Under the pieces are notes generated by a model that made no database searches, was not told the DNA's origin, and saw only the letters and a program-made list of their open reading frames with translations. From Acidovorax sp. Leaf78 (lineage in GTDB: Bacteria > Pseudomonadota > Gammaproteobacteria > Burkholderiales > Burkholderiaceae_C), in assembly GCF_001422735.1 (NCBI RefSeq), contig NZ_LMLZ01000002.1, positions 62,001 to 126,000 of the forward strand: a stretch of DNA of 64,000 bases, read 5' to 3'. A program made the position numbers and the translations under genes. Positions 27,165 to 36,105 of this stretch are shown here, one piece after another (position 1 is the stretch's first letter; every line of letters starts with the position of its first letter).

Positions 27165-28646
27165 ATGCAGCAGCCATCCTTGACCCCGCCACAGTCCACC
27201 ACGCAGATGCCGGCACCCACGCCGACGCCCTCGCCGCAATCGCTCAAGCTGCTGCTGTGGCTCGTGGCCATCGGCTTCTTCATGCAGACGCTGGACGCCA
27301 CCATCGTCAACACTGCCTTGCCGGCCATGGCGCGCAGCCTGGGCGAGAGCCCCCTGCGCATGCAGTCGGTGGTGGTGGCGTATTCGCTGACCATGGCCAT
27401 GCTGATCCCCGCGTCGGGCTGGGTGGCCGACCGCTTTGGCGCGCGGCGGGTGTACCTGGCGGCCATCGTGCTGTTCGTGCTGGGCTCGGTGTGCTGCGCA
27501 CTGGCGCAGAACCTGGGCCAGCTGGTGGCGGCGCGTGTGGTGCAGGGGCTGGGTGGGGCGCTGCTGCTGCCCGTGGGGCGGCTGGTGGTGCTGCGCACCT
27601 TTCCGCGCGAGCAGTTCCTGCAGGCGATGAGCTTCGTGGCCATCCCGGGGCTGATCGGCCCGCTCATCGGGCCCACGCTGGGCGGCTGGCTGGTGGAGGT
27701 CGCGTCCTGGCACTGGATCTTCCTCATCAACGTGCCGGTGGGCATCGTGGGCTGCATTGCCACGCTGCGCTTCATGCCCGGCGGGCCGGTCACCTTCGTC
27801 GCGCGCTTCGACCTGGCGGGCTACCTGATGCTCGCGTTCGGCATGGTGTCGCTCTCGCTCGCGCTGGACGGCCTGGCGAGCATGGGCCTGCGCCAGGCCA
27901 GCGTGCTGGTGCTGATGGTCTTCGGGCTGGCCAGCCTGGTGGCGTACTGGCTGCACGCCGCGCGCAAGCCGGACCCGCTGTTCTCGCCCAACCTGTTCAC
28001 GGTAGACACGCTGCGCATCGGCCTGCTGGGCAATCTGTTTTCGCGTCTGGGCAGCTCGTGCATGCCGTTCTTGATTCCGCTGCTGCTGCAGGTGAGCATG
28101 GGGTACTCGCCCATGCAGGCCGGCATGATGATGCTGCCCGTGGCCATGGCCGGCATGTCGATGAAGCGCTTTACGACCACGCTGATCACCCGCTTTGGCT
28201 ACCGGCGCGTGCTGGTGGTCAACACGCTGCTGGTGGGCGTCACCATGGCCAGCTTCGGGCTGGCGAGCCCCGCGCAGCCGCTGTGGGTGCACATCGTGCA
28301 ACTGGCGGCGTTCGGCGCGGTGAACTCGCTGCAGTTCACCGCCATGAACACGGTCACGCTCAAAGACCTGGAGCACGCCATGGCCAGCAGCGGCAACAGC
28401 CTGCTGTCGATGGTGCAAATGTTGGCCATGGGCATGGGCGTGGCGTCTGCCGGTGCGGTGCTGGCGGCCTTCACCAACGTTTTTCCGGCGGGTGCTGCAG
28501 GGCAGGCGCTGGCAGCGTTCCAGGCCACCTTTGCGTGCATGGGGCTGATCACCATCGCATCGGCCGCCATCTTCTGGCAGCTGTCGCCACTGGACAAAAC
28601 CAGCAGCCGGGCCGCGGCGTCGGCAGATGCGGCAGAGCCGGGCTGA
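27165..28646 (+). CDS. MFS drug exporter, DHA2 family (MdtD/EmrB-like)
   Basis: A 493-aa transporter with about 14 predicted helices. Family motifs: LDATIVNTALPAMARSLG (motif D1, residues ~42-60), WVADRFGARRV (motif A, ~85), LIGPLIGPTLGGWLV (motif C of the DHA antiporters, ~165). Proton-driven export of drugs or metabolites from the cytoplasm is the family role. No EmrA-like adaptor gene is adjacent, which fits the MdtD branch. It stands alone between terminators, convergent with anmK. Confidence 0.85.
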   Translation: MQQPSLTPPQSTTQMPAPTPTPSPQSLKLLLWLVAIGFFMQTLDATIVNTALPAMARSLGESPLRMQSVVVAYSLTMAMLIPASGWVADRFGARRVYLAAIVLFVLGSVCCALAQNLGQLVAARVVQGLGGALLLPVGRLVVLRTFPREQFLQAMSFVAIPGLIGPLIGPTLGGWLVEVASWHWIFLINVPVGIVGCIATLRFMPGGPVTFVARFDLAGYLMLAFGMVSLSLALDGLASMGLRQASVLVLMVFGLASLVAYWLHAARKPDPLFSPNLFTVDTLRIGLLGNLFSRLGSSCMPFLIPLLLQVSMGYSPMQAGMMMLPVAMAGMSMKRFTTTLITRFGYRRVLVVNTLLVGVTMASFGLASPAQPLWVHIVQLAAFGAVNSLQFTAMNTVTLKDLEHAMASSGNSLLSMVQMLAMGMGVASAGAVLAAFTNVFPAGAAGQALAAFQATFACMGLITIASAAIFWQLSPLDKTSSRAAASADAAEPG

Positions 28647-28708
28647 CAAGGCGGGCGAGAACACTGCGGCTGCAAGGAGCCGCAATCGCTCCCCAGCGCA
28701 ACGGGCTG

Positions 28709-29830
28709 TCAGGCCGGGTAGATGGCGCCCAGCACGCGGGGCCCTACGGCGCCGGTCACGCTTGACAGGTTGCCCGGCTGGCCCATGACCGCCTGGCGTG
28801 CCAGCCAGGCGAACGCGGCGGCTTCCACCTGCAGGGCGGGCAGGCCGAGAGCGTCGGTGGCCACCACACGCAGGGCGGGGCACAGGGCCTGCAGCCGGGC
28901 CATGAGGTGGGCGTTGAGTGCGCCGCCGCCGCACACCGCCAGCGATGCACTATCTTTTTGATAGCTGCTTGCGCTCATCTGGCAAGCGGTAGCGGTGAAT
29001 TCGGTCAATGTCGCCTGTACATCCACAGGCCGGGCGTCGCCCCACGCGTGCAGGTGCGCCGCCAACCAGCCGGGGTTGAACAGGTCGCGCCCCGTGCTTT
29101 TGGGCGCGCTCTTGTGCAGAAACGGTTCTTGCAGCAGTGACGCCAGCAGTCCCGGCAGCACCTGCCCGCTGGCCGCCCAGGCCCCGCCTGCATCGTACGG
29201 CTGGCCCGTGTGCTGCTGGCACCAGTGGTCCATCAGCGCATTGCCCGGGCCGCAATCGAAGCCCAGCACGCTGCCGTCCGCGCCCAGCACGCTGAGGTTG
29301 GAGATGCCGCCGATGTTGAGCACCAGCACCGTCTCGCCAGCCCGGCCGAACACGCCCTGGTGAAACGCCGGCACCAGCGGTGCCCCCTGGCCGCCGGCCG
29401 CCACATCGCGGCTGCGAAAGTCCGCCACCACCGCAATGCCGGTGCGCTCGGCCAGCAGGGCGGGGCTGCCCAACTGCAGTGTGTAGCCGGTGCCGTCGAA
29501 TTCCTGCGGGCGGTGGCGCACCGTCTGCCCGTGGGCGCCGATGGCGCGGATGGCGGTGGCGGGCAGGCCGCTCTGGGCCAGCAGCGTGCGCACCACCCCG
29601 GCATATGCGAGCGACAGCGCATTGCCCGCCAGCGCGGCGCGGTGCAGTTCGTCGTGGCCAGAGGTATTGAGCGCCAGCAGCTCGGCCCGCAGCTCCGGTG
29701 CGAAGCCCGCGCTGGCATGGTGCGTGACCACCATGCGCGGGCCCGAAAAGTCGGCCAGAACCCCGTCGACGCCATCGAGCGAAGTGCCCGACATCAGGCC
29801 GATGTACAGCTCGTTGGTGATGGTGCTCAT
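28709..29830 (-). CDS. anmK: Anhydro-N-acetylmuramic acid kinase
   Basis: A 373-aa enzyme that phosphorylates and opens 1,6-anhydroMurNAc during wall recycling. The MSGTSLDGVDGVL N-terminus (phosphate-binding and catalytic Asp), the IGAHGQTVRHRP motif (~100), NIGGISNLSVLG (~175), and CGGGALNAHLMARL (~295) are all present. A dispersed intergenic repeat lies inside the frame at 28951-28996 and encodes roughly residues 278-293 (…SASSYQKDSAS…), adding family-atypical residues just before CGGGALN. The frame stays open, so activity is probably kept. Confidence 0.93.
   Translation of the reverse strand: MSTITNELYIGLMSGTSLDGVDGVLADFSGPRMVVTHHASAGFAPELRAELLALNTSGHDELHRAALAGNALSLAYAGVVRTLLAQSGLPATAIRAIGAHGQTVRHRPQEFDGTGYTLQLGSPALLAERTGIAVVADFRSRDVAAGGQGAPLVPAFHQGVFGRAGETVLVLNIGGISNLSVLGADGSVLGFDCGPGNALMDHWCQQHTGQPYDAGGAWAASGQVLPGLLASLLQEPFLHKSAPKSTGRDLFNPGWLAAHLHAWGDARPVDVQATLTEFTATACQMSASSYQKDSASLAVCGGGALNAHLMARLQALCPALRVVATDALGLPALQVEAAAFAWLARQAVMGQPGNLSSVTGAVGPRVLGAIYPA
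28951..28996 (-). repeat. Dispersed repeat copy inside anmK
   Basis: TTTTTGATAGCTGCTTGCGC and GGCAAGCGGTAGCGGT match the two arms of the intergenic element found at 7230, 17945, 32901 and 43169. Here it is translated as part of anmK. Confidence 0.65.
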
Positions 29831-29898
29831 GGGAAGCCTGCGAACGGGCGAGGGCGTTTGCTATGGGCGCGGACCCAGCCAGGGACGCCGCGGAACTG

Positions 29899-29963
29899 GC
29901 TTTGCCAGGCCGCTGGCGTCGTCCCCCTGGGGGGAAGGCGCCGCAGGCGACTCAGAGGGGGTC
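29899..29963 (+). repeat. GC-rich gene-end repeat, copy 2
   Basis: CTTTGCCAGGCCGCTGGCGT, CCCCCTGGGGGGAAGGCGCC and GCAGGCGACTCAGAGGGGG. Lies between anmK and the M23 gene, directly after the latter's stop codon. Confidence 0.55.
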
Positions 29964-29966
29964 ACA

Positions 29967-31325
29967 TCACTCTGCGCTGGCTTGCTCGATCAGCGCTGCG
30001 GCATTCAGCTGAATGCGCATGTTGGACGCCAGGCGCTGGAAGACAGGGCGCGATGCGGCCGAGATGGGGGCGGCAGCGTCGCTGGCGGCCACAATGGTCT
30101 GCGGGTCCTGGTGCACGCCGTTCACGCGGAACTCGAAGTGCAGGTGCGGTCCTGTGGCCCAACCGGTGGAGCCCACGGCGCCCAGGGTCTGGCCCTGTTC
30201 GACCGACTGGCCCTGGCGCACGTCGATGCGGCTCAGGTGGGCGTACACGGTGACGTGCTGGTTGCGGTGCTTGACGAAGACCACATTGCCAAAACCGTTC
30301 TGCACGCCAGCGAACTCGATCACGCCGTCGCCCACGGTGCGCACGGCGGTGCCGGTGGGGGCTGCGAAGTCGGTGCCCAGGTGGGCGCGCCAGGTCTTCA
30401 GGATGGGGTGCAGGCGCATCTTGAAGCCGCTGGTCACGCGCGAGAACTCGACGGGCGAGGTCAGGTAGGCGCGGCGCATGCTCTCGCCGTCCAGGGTGTA
30501 GTACGAGCCCTTGCTGCCCGGCTCCTGGAACCAGATGGCCTGGTGGGTCTTGCCGTTGTTGACGAACTCGGCGCTCAGCACGCGGCCGCTGGACAGGGGC
30601 TCGCCGTCGGCCTCCAGAGTTTCGTACACCACGGAGAACCGGTCGCCCTTGCGCAGCGAGCGGCGAAAGTCGATGTTGCCCGAGAACAGCTCGGCCATCT
30701 GCACGGCCACGCCGTCGGGGATGTTGGACGCATCGGTGGCGGCGAACAGCGAGCTGTTGATGACGCCGCCCGACAGGCGGCTGCTGGCCGTCATCTTGGC
30801 GGTCTCGACGCGCGAGGTGAATTTGTTGTCGCCCGTGCGCTGCACGATCAGGCGGCGGAAGTTGCCGCTATCGTCCGGCACCCAGCGGGCCGTCAGGCGC
30901 ACCAGGCGGTGGTCGTCGGTGGTTTCGGCCGACACGACGCGGCCGGTACGGCCGAGCATGTTCTGTCTGACGGGCGTGTCACCGCGCATGAAGGCGGCAG
31001 CGGCCGGATCGGCCACGCCCATGCGCTGCAGCAGCGATTCGGGTGTGTCGCTGCTGCGCACCTGCTCGGAGCGGTACAGCGAGAAGCCGGGGGCATCGAG
31101 CTCGCCCAGCACCATGTTCTCGGCCAGCGATTCGACGGGCAGCGTCACCATGCGCACCGGCATCTCGGCCGGGTCGGGCGCGAAGGACGCCACGGCGAAT
31201 GCGCCGCCGCCGCCTGTCAGCAAGATGGCTGCAATGGCGGCGGTGATGCGCTTGGGGTGTTTCTGGATCGTGTGGGACAGCCGGTCAAGCAGAGCCGTGC
31301 TGGCGGTGGTCAAGCCATGAATCAA
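29967..31325 (-). CDS. M23-family peptidoglycan endopeptidase
   Basis: A 452-aa membrane-anchored LytM/M23 metallopeptidase. A transmembrane anchor (ITAAIAAILLTGGGGAFAVAS) lies at ~25-45. The catalytic domain spans ~320-430: MRLHPILKTWRAHLGTDFAAP contributes the first zinc ligands (HxxxD) and GPHLHFEFRV the HxH pair. The start is unclear: no ATG fits, and TTG at 31325, preceded by GGGGAT, is the best candidate. It cleaves peptide crosslinks for growth or division. It is divergent from tyrS and convergent in sense with anmK, another wall-recycling gene. Confidence 0.9.
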   Translation of the reverse strand: MIHGLTTASTALLDRLSHTIQKHPKRITAAIAAILLTGGGGAFAVASFAPDPAEMPVRMVTLPVESLAENMVLGELDAPGFSLYRSEQVRSSDTPESLLQRMGVADPAAAAFMRGDTPVRQNMLGRTGRVVSAETTDDHRLVRLTARWVPDDSGNFRRLIVQRTGDNKFTSRVETAKMTASSRLSGGVINSSLFAATDASNIPDGVAVQMAELFSGNIDFRRSLRKGDRFSVVYETLEADGEPLSSGRVLSAEFVNNGKTHQAIWFQEPGSKGSYYTLDGESMRRAYLTSPVEFSRVTSGFKMRLHPILKTWRAHLGTDFAAPTGTAVRTVGDGVIEFAGVQNGFGNVVFVKHRNQHVTVYAHLSRIDVRQGQSVEQGQTLGAVGSTGWATGPHLHFEFRVNGVHQDPQTIVAASDAAAPISAASRPVFQRLASNMRIQLNAAALIEQASAE

Positions 31326-31530
31326 AGGTCTATCCCCAGGGTGAACGTGGCTCCATGACACTCCCCCGCTGCGCGCGCTAGCGGGGCAAGGCTGAAGGCA
31401 CAAGCTGTCAGGTGCAAGGTATCGGCTGCGGGCTGAAGGCGTCGTAACACCGGGCCCACTAGAATCCGGCCTTGGCAAGGTGGGCGCAAGTATAGCGGCG
31501 CACGCTGTCTAGACATCCCAAAAAACCCTT

Positions 31531-32769
31531 ATGAATCAATCTGCTGTTACAACAAGCCCGGTGTCCGATGGTGTAGGAAAGGCGCTCGAAATTTCGCTGC
31601 GCGGCGTCGACGAGCTGCTGCCCCAGGACGAGTGGGTCCAAAAGCTCGCGCGCTCCGAAGCGTCGGGCCAGCCCCTGCGTGTCAAGCTGGGGCTGGACCC
31701 CACCGCGCCCGACATCCACATCGGCCACACCGTGGTGCTCAACAAGATGCGCCAGTTGCAAGATTTGGGCCACCAGGTGATCTTTCTGATCGGCGATTTC
31801 ACCAGCCTGATCGGCGATCCTTCGGGCCGCAACAGCACGCGCCCGCCGCTCACCAAGGATCAGATCAAGGCCAACGCCGAGACCTACTACCGCCAGGCCA
31901 GCCTGGTGCTGGACCCGGCGCGCACCGAGATCCGCTACAACAGCGAATGGAGCGAGCCCCTGGGCGCCAGCGGCATGATCCAGCTGGCCGCCAAGTACAC
32001 CGTGGCCCGCATGATGGAGCGCGACGATTTTCACAAGCGCTTCACCACCGGGCAGTCCATCTCGGTGCACGAATTCTTGTACCCGCTGATGCAGGGCTAC
32101 GACTCGGTGGCGTTGAAGAGCGACCTGGAGCTGGGCGGCACCGACCAGAAGTTCAACCTGCTCATGGGCCGCCACCTGCAGCAGGAGTACGGCCAGGAGC
32201 CGCAGTGTGTGCTCACCATGCCGCTGCTGGTGGGCCTGGACGGCGTGGACAAGATGTCCAAGTCCAAGAACAACTACATCGGCATCACCGAAGAGCCCAA
32301 CACGATGTTCGCCAAGGTGCTGTCCATCAGCGACACGCTCATGTGGGACTGGTACACGCTGCTGTCGTTCAAGAGCCTGGCCGACATCGCTGCGCTCAAG
32401 GGCGAGATCGCCGGCGGGCGCAACCCCAAGGACGCCAAGGTGATGCTCGCCAAGGAGATCACCACCCGCTTTCACAGCGCGGCCGCGGCCGAGGCGGCCG
32501 AGCAGGACTTCATCAACCGCAGCAAGGGCGGCGTGCCCGATGAGATCCCGGAGGTGAGCCTGTCCGGCGCGCCGCTGGGCATTGGTGCGCTGCTCAAGCA
32601 GGCCAACCTGGCACCGTCGGGCAGCGAGGCCAGCCGCCTGATCGACGGCGGCGGCGTGCGCGTGGATGGCAGCGTGGTCAGCGACAAGGGCCTGAAGCTC
32701 GACGCGGGCACCTACGTGGTGCAGGTGGGCAAGCGCAAGTTCGCACGGGTGACTTTGGTCGCCCCCTGA
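31531..32769 (+). CDS. tyrS: Tyrosyl-tRNA synthetase
   Basis: A 412-aa class I synthetase that charges tRNA-Tyr. [10 protein letters not shown] (HIGH, residue ~53), the KMSKSKNN loop (~235), and a C-terminal S4 domain (~345-405, [15 protein letters not shown]) are all visible. The last residues VAP and the stop codon are encoded by the first bases of a GC-rich dispersed repeat (32761 on). Confidence 0.96.
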   Translation: MNQSAVTTSPVSDGVGKALEISLRGVDELLPQDEWVQKLARSEASGQPLRVKLGLDPTAPDIHIGHTVVLNKMRQLQDLGHQVIFLIGDFTSLIGDPSGRNSTRPPLTKDQIKANAETYYRQASLVLDPARTEIRYNSEWSEPLGASGMIQLAAKYTVARMMERDDFHKRFTTGQSISVHEFLYPLMQGYDSVALKSDLELGGTDQKFNLLMGRHLQQEYGQEPQCVLTMPLLVGLDGVDKMSKSKNNYIGITEEPNTMFAKVLSISDTLMWDWYTLLSFKSLADIAALKGEIAGGRNPKDAKVMLAKEITTRFHSAAAAEAAEQDFINRSKGGVPDEIPEVSLSGAPLGIGALLKQANLAPSGSEASRLIDGGGVRVDGSVVSDKGLKLDAGTYVVQVGKRKFARVTLVAP

Positions 32770-32830
32770 GCGGCTGCGCCGCTTCGCCCGGAGGGGGGAC
32801 GCACCCGGTGGCCCGGCGAAGCCGGCTCCA
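32761..32830 (-). repeat. GC-rich gene-end repeat, copy 3 (inverted)
   Basis: GCCCCCTGAGCGGCTGCGCC then GCCCGGAGGGGGGACG, in the opposite sense to the copies at 20600 and 29899. It supplies the tyrS stop codon. Confidence 0.45.
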
Positions 32831-32900
32831 ACGGGTGCACTGGCATCGGGCGCGTCGGTTGTGACCGCTGCGATTTGTCGTTGCGCCTGTTGTATGTGTC

Positions 32901-32957
32901 GATAAAAATGGCTGCTACCGCTTGATGGATAGGCGCTGGCAGCTATTTTTTTGATAG
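32901..32957 (+). repeat. Dispersed TTTGCTAT / CAAGCGGTAG family repeat, copy 4
   Basis: GATAAAAATGGCTGCTACCG, CTTGATGGATAGGCGCTGGC, then AGCTATTTTTTTGATAG. The arms are rearranged relative to the other copies. Lies between tyrS and the lysR-type gene. Confidence 0.55.
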
Positions 32958-33034
32958 CGTTTGCTGGTCAGTGCCGCGGCCCTTGCCCTGCTGCCTTTGG
33001 TACGTCGTTGCCTCGCTATCCGGCGCGCCCACCT

Positions 33035-34030
33035 TCAATCCAGATTGTCATTGAGATCCGGGTCGGGCACATCGCCGATGGCCTCGCGCGTGGCCTGGGC
33101 CTGCAGTTCCAGCCAGGCGCAGAACGCCTTGATCTCCGGCCGGTGGGCGCTGCGCGGGCCCACCACGAGCCAGTAGGTCAGGGGCGAGTCGATGCGGTGG
33201 CCGGGCAGCACCTCCACCAGGTCGCCCGAGGCCAGGGCGTCTGCGATCAGCGGCATGCGGGCCAGGGCGAGGCCCTGGCCTGCCAGCGCGGCCTGCACGA
33301 TCTGGTGCGCGTAGTTGAAGTACAGCCAGCGCTCGGGCTGCAGCTTGGCCAGATCGCGCGCGTCGAACCAGCGGCGCCAGCTCAGGTATTCCAGGTAATG
33401 CGTGCGGTGGGCGTCGCCCGCCTCGATCAGGGTGAACTGCGCCACGTCGGCCGGCGTGCGCAGGGGTTTGCCGCTTTTCAGCAGCCAGGGGCTGGCCACC
33501 ACCGCCAGTTGCTCGCCGAACAGGCGCGTGCCGCCCTGGGTGGCGCCGCCGGGCATGGCGTAGCGCAACGCCAGGTCCACGTCCGAGGTGTCGAGGTCGA
33601 TCTGCACGTCGCTTGCATCGATGCGGATGTCGATGCCCGGGTTGTCGCGCTGGAACTCCTCCATGCGCGGGATGAGCCACATCGATGCAAAGCTGGCCCA
33701 GGTGGTGATGGCCACGCTGCGCCGGCCGGCCGTCTGGCGCACCAGGCGCACGGCGGCGTCCATGCGTTCGATGGCCGGCGCCACGGCGCGCTGCAGCTGC
33801 GCGCCCGCGCTGGTCAGCTCCACCGCGCGCGTGTGGCGCAGGAACAGCGCCACACCCACTTCTTCTTCCAGCGCCTGGATCTGGCGGCTCACGGCCGACT
33901 GGGTGAGCGACAGCTCGTCCGCCGCGGCGCGGAAGTTCAGGTGCCGCGCCACGGCCAGAAACGCGCGCCAGTGGCCGGTGGCCACGGCGCGGGTGCGAAG
34001 GACGGCAGGGGAGTACTCGGCTGAGGCCAT
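33035..34030 (-). CDS. LysR-family transcriptional regulator (GcvA-like)
   Basis: A 331-aa LTTR. The N-terminal winged helix (residues ~20-80) contains FLAVARHLNFRAAADELSLTQSAVSRQI, the classic LysR HTH. The C-terminal co-inducer domain follows (AITTWASFASMWLIPRMEEF). It is divergent from the first DUF2917 gene with 137 bp between starts, the usual place for an LTTR-controlled promoter. Ligand unknown. Confidence 0.88.
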   Translation of the reverse strand: MASAEYSPAVLRTRAVATGHWRAFLAVARHLNFRAAADELSLTQSAVSRQIQALEEEVGVALFLRHTRAVELTSAGAQLQRAVAPAIERMDAAVRLVRQTAGRRSVAITTWASFASMWLIPRMEEFQRDNPGIDIRIDASDVQIDLDTSDVDLALRYAMPGGATQGGTRLFGEQLAVVASPWLLKSGKPLRTPADVAQFTLIEAGDAHRTHYLEYLSWRRWFDARDLAKLQPERWLYFNYAHQIVQAALAGQGLALARMPLIADALASGDLVEVLPGHRIDSPLTYWLVVGPRSAHRPEIKAFCAWLELQAQATREAIGDVPDPDLNDNLD

Positions 34031-34122
34031 GGCGGGTTCCTGAGAAGTTCCAGATTCATGCGTCGATGGAATGAATAGCGTACCGCGTTTTCATTGGACT
34101 GGGTAGGGCGCTTGCGGCAACA

Positions 34123-34136
34123 TTGATGCTCATCAA
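34123..34136. promoter_or_regulatory. Perfect FNR/Anr-type palindrome
   Basis: TTGAT-GCTC-ATCAA matches the FNR consensus TTGAT-N4-ATCAA at every fixed position. It is centred 38 bp before the ATG of the first DUF2917 gene and ~100 bp before the lysR start. Confidence 0.6.
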
Positions 34137-34167
34137 CGCGTATTGAGCGCACCCGAAGGAGCCCGTC

Positions 34168-34734
34168 ATGTCAGCCCGCAACGTTCTGGAATCGCAACAA
34201 TCCGCCCACGCCCCATCGGCTGGCCGACCTGCGGCCGGTTGCTGGAAACTGAACCCTGGCCGTGCCCTGTCGCTGCATCCGCGAGAGCACGGCGTGCTCG
34301 CCATCGCGCAAGGCCGCGCCTGGGTCACCCTGCGGGGCGCGTCGCTGGCCGGGCTGCCGGTGGACCTGCCCCCGGACCTGCCGATGTGCCTGGCCGACCA
34401 TGTGCTGCAGGCCGGCGAGCGCCTGGTGGTCGCGCCCGGCCAGCATGTGGTGATGGAAGCCTGGAGCCCCGCCGGCACGCCGCCTGAAGCCGTGGCGTTC
34501 GAGTGGGCGGCGCAACCCGTTGCACAGGCCCAGCGCCTGTTGCGGCCCGGTGCCGAGTGGGAATGCAGCGTCGCCTTGCCCCTGCGCGACCTGATGCAGG
34601 CCCTGGGCCAGGGCGGCCGTGCCGTGGGCCAGGCGGGCGTGCAGGTGTTGGGCGCAGGCAGCCGGCTGGCGGTCGGAATCGCGCGCTTTGCTCTCTTTCG
34701 GATAGCAGCACCGCGCGCTCGCACAACGGCTTGA
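34168..34734 (+). CDS. DUF2917-domain protein 1
   Basis: A 188-aa protein of unknown function. The DUF2917 core (residues ~28-95: GRALSLHPREHGVLAIAQGRAWVTL, then LADHVLQAGERLVVAPGQHVVME) is a small beta-rich, cupin-like fold common in Burkholderiales. The C-terminal ~60 residues are Ala/Gly-rich. GAAGGAG precedes the ATG. A second DUF2917 gene follows 105 bp downstream, and the two share the 12-mer TTTTCATTGGAC upstream. Regulation by the divergent LysR protein and by an FNR-type protein is plausible from the intergenic sites. Confidence 0.75.
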   Translation: MSARNVLESQQSAHAPSAGRPAAGCWKLNPGRALSLHPREHGVLAIAQGRAWVTLRGASLAGLPVDLPPDLPMCLADHVLQAGERLVVAPGQHVVMEAWSPAGTPPEAVAFEWAAQPVAQAQRLLRPGAEWECSVALPLRDLMQALGQGGRAVGQAGVQVLGAGSRLAVGIARFALFRIAAPRARTTA

Positions 34735-34839
34735 GAACGACATGCAAGAAGAGCATCAATCGACACATTCCTTTTCATTGGACGCCGTGTCTAGCACGCC
34801 GCACCATAGAGTCCATCAAGGGTAAACCCGGAGAACGCC

Positions 34840-35238
34840 ATGAACACCACCTCGCACACCTTCCAAGTCCAATCCACCGCTGCCACGGCAAAGTCCGCCC
34901 AGGGCACCACTACCGTGCTGCCCGGCAGTGCCGTCAGCCTGACCCCCCGCTCGGCCCTGGCCCTGCGCGTTGCCGAAGGCCACGCCTGGATCACGCTCGA
35001 TGCCGGCCCCTATGGCACGGGCGCCGAGGCGGGCGACGTCTTCCTGCACGCCGGCCAGACGCTGCAGATCGCTGCCGGCCAGCATGCCGTGGTGGAGCCC
35101 ATCGGCACCCAGCGCCTGCAGTACCGCGTGGCCGCAGCGGCGCATGCGGAAGGCGCTGCACCCTGGTGGCGCCGCGCGGCCTTCGGCAGCGCTGCAGCCG
35201 CCGACCAGCGCGTGGGCGGGGACGCCTGCTGCGCCTGA
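34840..35238 (+). CDS. DUF2917-domain protein 2
   Basis: A 132-aa protein. The DUF2917 core lies at ~28-100 (SLTPRSALALRVAEGHAWITL, then FLHAGQTLQIAAGQHAVVEP) and is clearly paralogous to the protein just upstream. GGAGAA precedes the ATG. A strong hairpin terminator follows at 35338. Function unknown. Confidence 0.75.
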   Translation: MNTTSHTFQVQSTAATAKSAQGTTTVLPGSAVSLTPRSALALRVAEGHAWITLDAGPYGTGAEAGDVFLHAGQTLQIAAGQHAVVEPIGTQRLQYRVAAAAHAEGAAPWWRRAAFGSAAAADQRVGGDACCA

Positions 35239-35337
35239 AGTACGCCGGCCCGGGGCTGCCCTGCAGATCCCGCGCCACGGTGTCGACCCCGTGCCATCAC
35301 TGGCACTTCATGGGCTGACCCGGAAATCAATGCCCTG

Positions 35338-35383
35338 AGAGCTTCTGCCGCTTGTCCTGCAAGCGGCAGAAGCTCTTTTTTTG
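35338..35383 (+). terminator. Strong terminator derived from the dispersed repeat
   Basis: A perfect 17-bp stem AGAGCTTCTGCCGCTTG / CAAGCGGCAGAAGCTCT with a 5-base loop, then T7. The arms and the trailing TTTTTTTGATAG resemble the dispersed repeat family, so a repeat copy may have become the terminator of the DUF2917 pair. Confidence 0.8.
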
Positions 35384-35434
35384 ATAGCAAGACAAGACGT
35401 GACAAGGCCAGGGCAGCGGGGTGCGCGCCTTGCG

Positions 35435-36031
35435 TCAGCGTGGCGGGGTCTCCAGCAGGTCGATCAGCTGCGCCTGCAGCGTGACCAAAATTTCTTGCGA
35501 CAGGTCGGGCTGCCCCGCTGCCGTGGCCCGCGCCAGCGCCAGGCCGCCGACCATGGTGGCCAGCACTTCCATGGCCCGTGCACGCTGGGCCGAGGGCGGG
35601 GCGCCCGGCGCGTGGTCGGCCAGCAACTGCGTGAAGCGCTGGATGTTGCGCTCGATGCCTTCGGCAAACACCTGCGACAACTCGGGCCCCGCGCGGGCCG
35701 CGTCCACCGCCAGCGCAGCGGCCGGGCAACCGTTGCCGGGTTCGTCGCGGTGCTGTGGCGAGAGATAGCTTTTGATGCGGTCCGCCATGTTGGCGTTGGG
35801 CGTGTGCCCGTCCAGCGGCGCGATCGACCAGTCGAACGCACGCGCGCAGGCCTCGCGCACCAGGGCGTCCTTGGACGCGAAATGCCGGTACAGCCCACCG
35901 TGCGTCAGCCCGGCGTCGCGGGTGATGTCGGCCACGCCCACGCCCGTCAGGCCGCGCTCGCGGTACAGCCGCGACGCCGCGTCCAGGATGCCCTGGCGGT
36001 TCTCTGCGGCCTGTGCTTTGGACACCTTCAT
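35435..36031 (-). CDS. TetR-family repressor
   Basis: A 198-aa regulator. HTH at ~25-50 (VGVADITRDAGLTHGGLYRHFASKD split over the recognition helix), followed by an all-helical ligand domain with GCPAAALAVD, a pattern of the TetR_C_33/AcrR-like group. The ATG at 36031 was chosen at the conserved KAQAAENRQGILDAA start. It is divergent from fabF, with a 28-bp palindrome between them, so autoregulation and control of the fatty-acid gene are likely. Confidence 0.85.
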   Translation of the reverse strand: MKVSKAQAAENRQGILDAASRLYRERGLTGVGVADITRDAGLTHGGLYRHFASKDALVREACARAFDWSIAPLDGHTPNANMADRIKSYLSPQHRDEPGNGCPAAALAVDAARAGPELSQVFAEGIERNIQRFTQLLADHAPGAPPSAQRARAMEVLATMVGGLALARATAAGQPDLSQEILVTLQAQLIDLLETPPR

Positions 36032-36077
36032 GGAAAACCTTTTAATGATTGCGGTCGTACGCAATAAGCTGTTTTGT

Positions 36078-36105
36078 GCTTATGATGACGGCTCCAATCA
36101 TAAGC
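36078..36105. promoter_or_regulatory. Palindromic operator candidate between tetR-type gene and fabF
   Basis: Perfect 9-bp arms GCTTATGAT and ATCATAAGC with a 10-bp spacer, 47 bp upstream of the TetR start. A further half-site ATAAGC occurs at 36064-36069. Size and symmetry suit a TetR dimer pair. Confidence 0.55.

Noticed and set aside
26964-28934. Long minus-strand open frame across erpA and the MFS gene
   Set aside because: Low-complexity His/Gln/Arg translation with no domain; a shadow of the plus-strand transporter gene.
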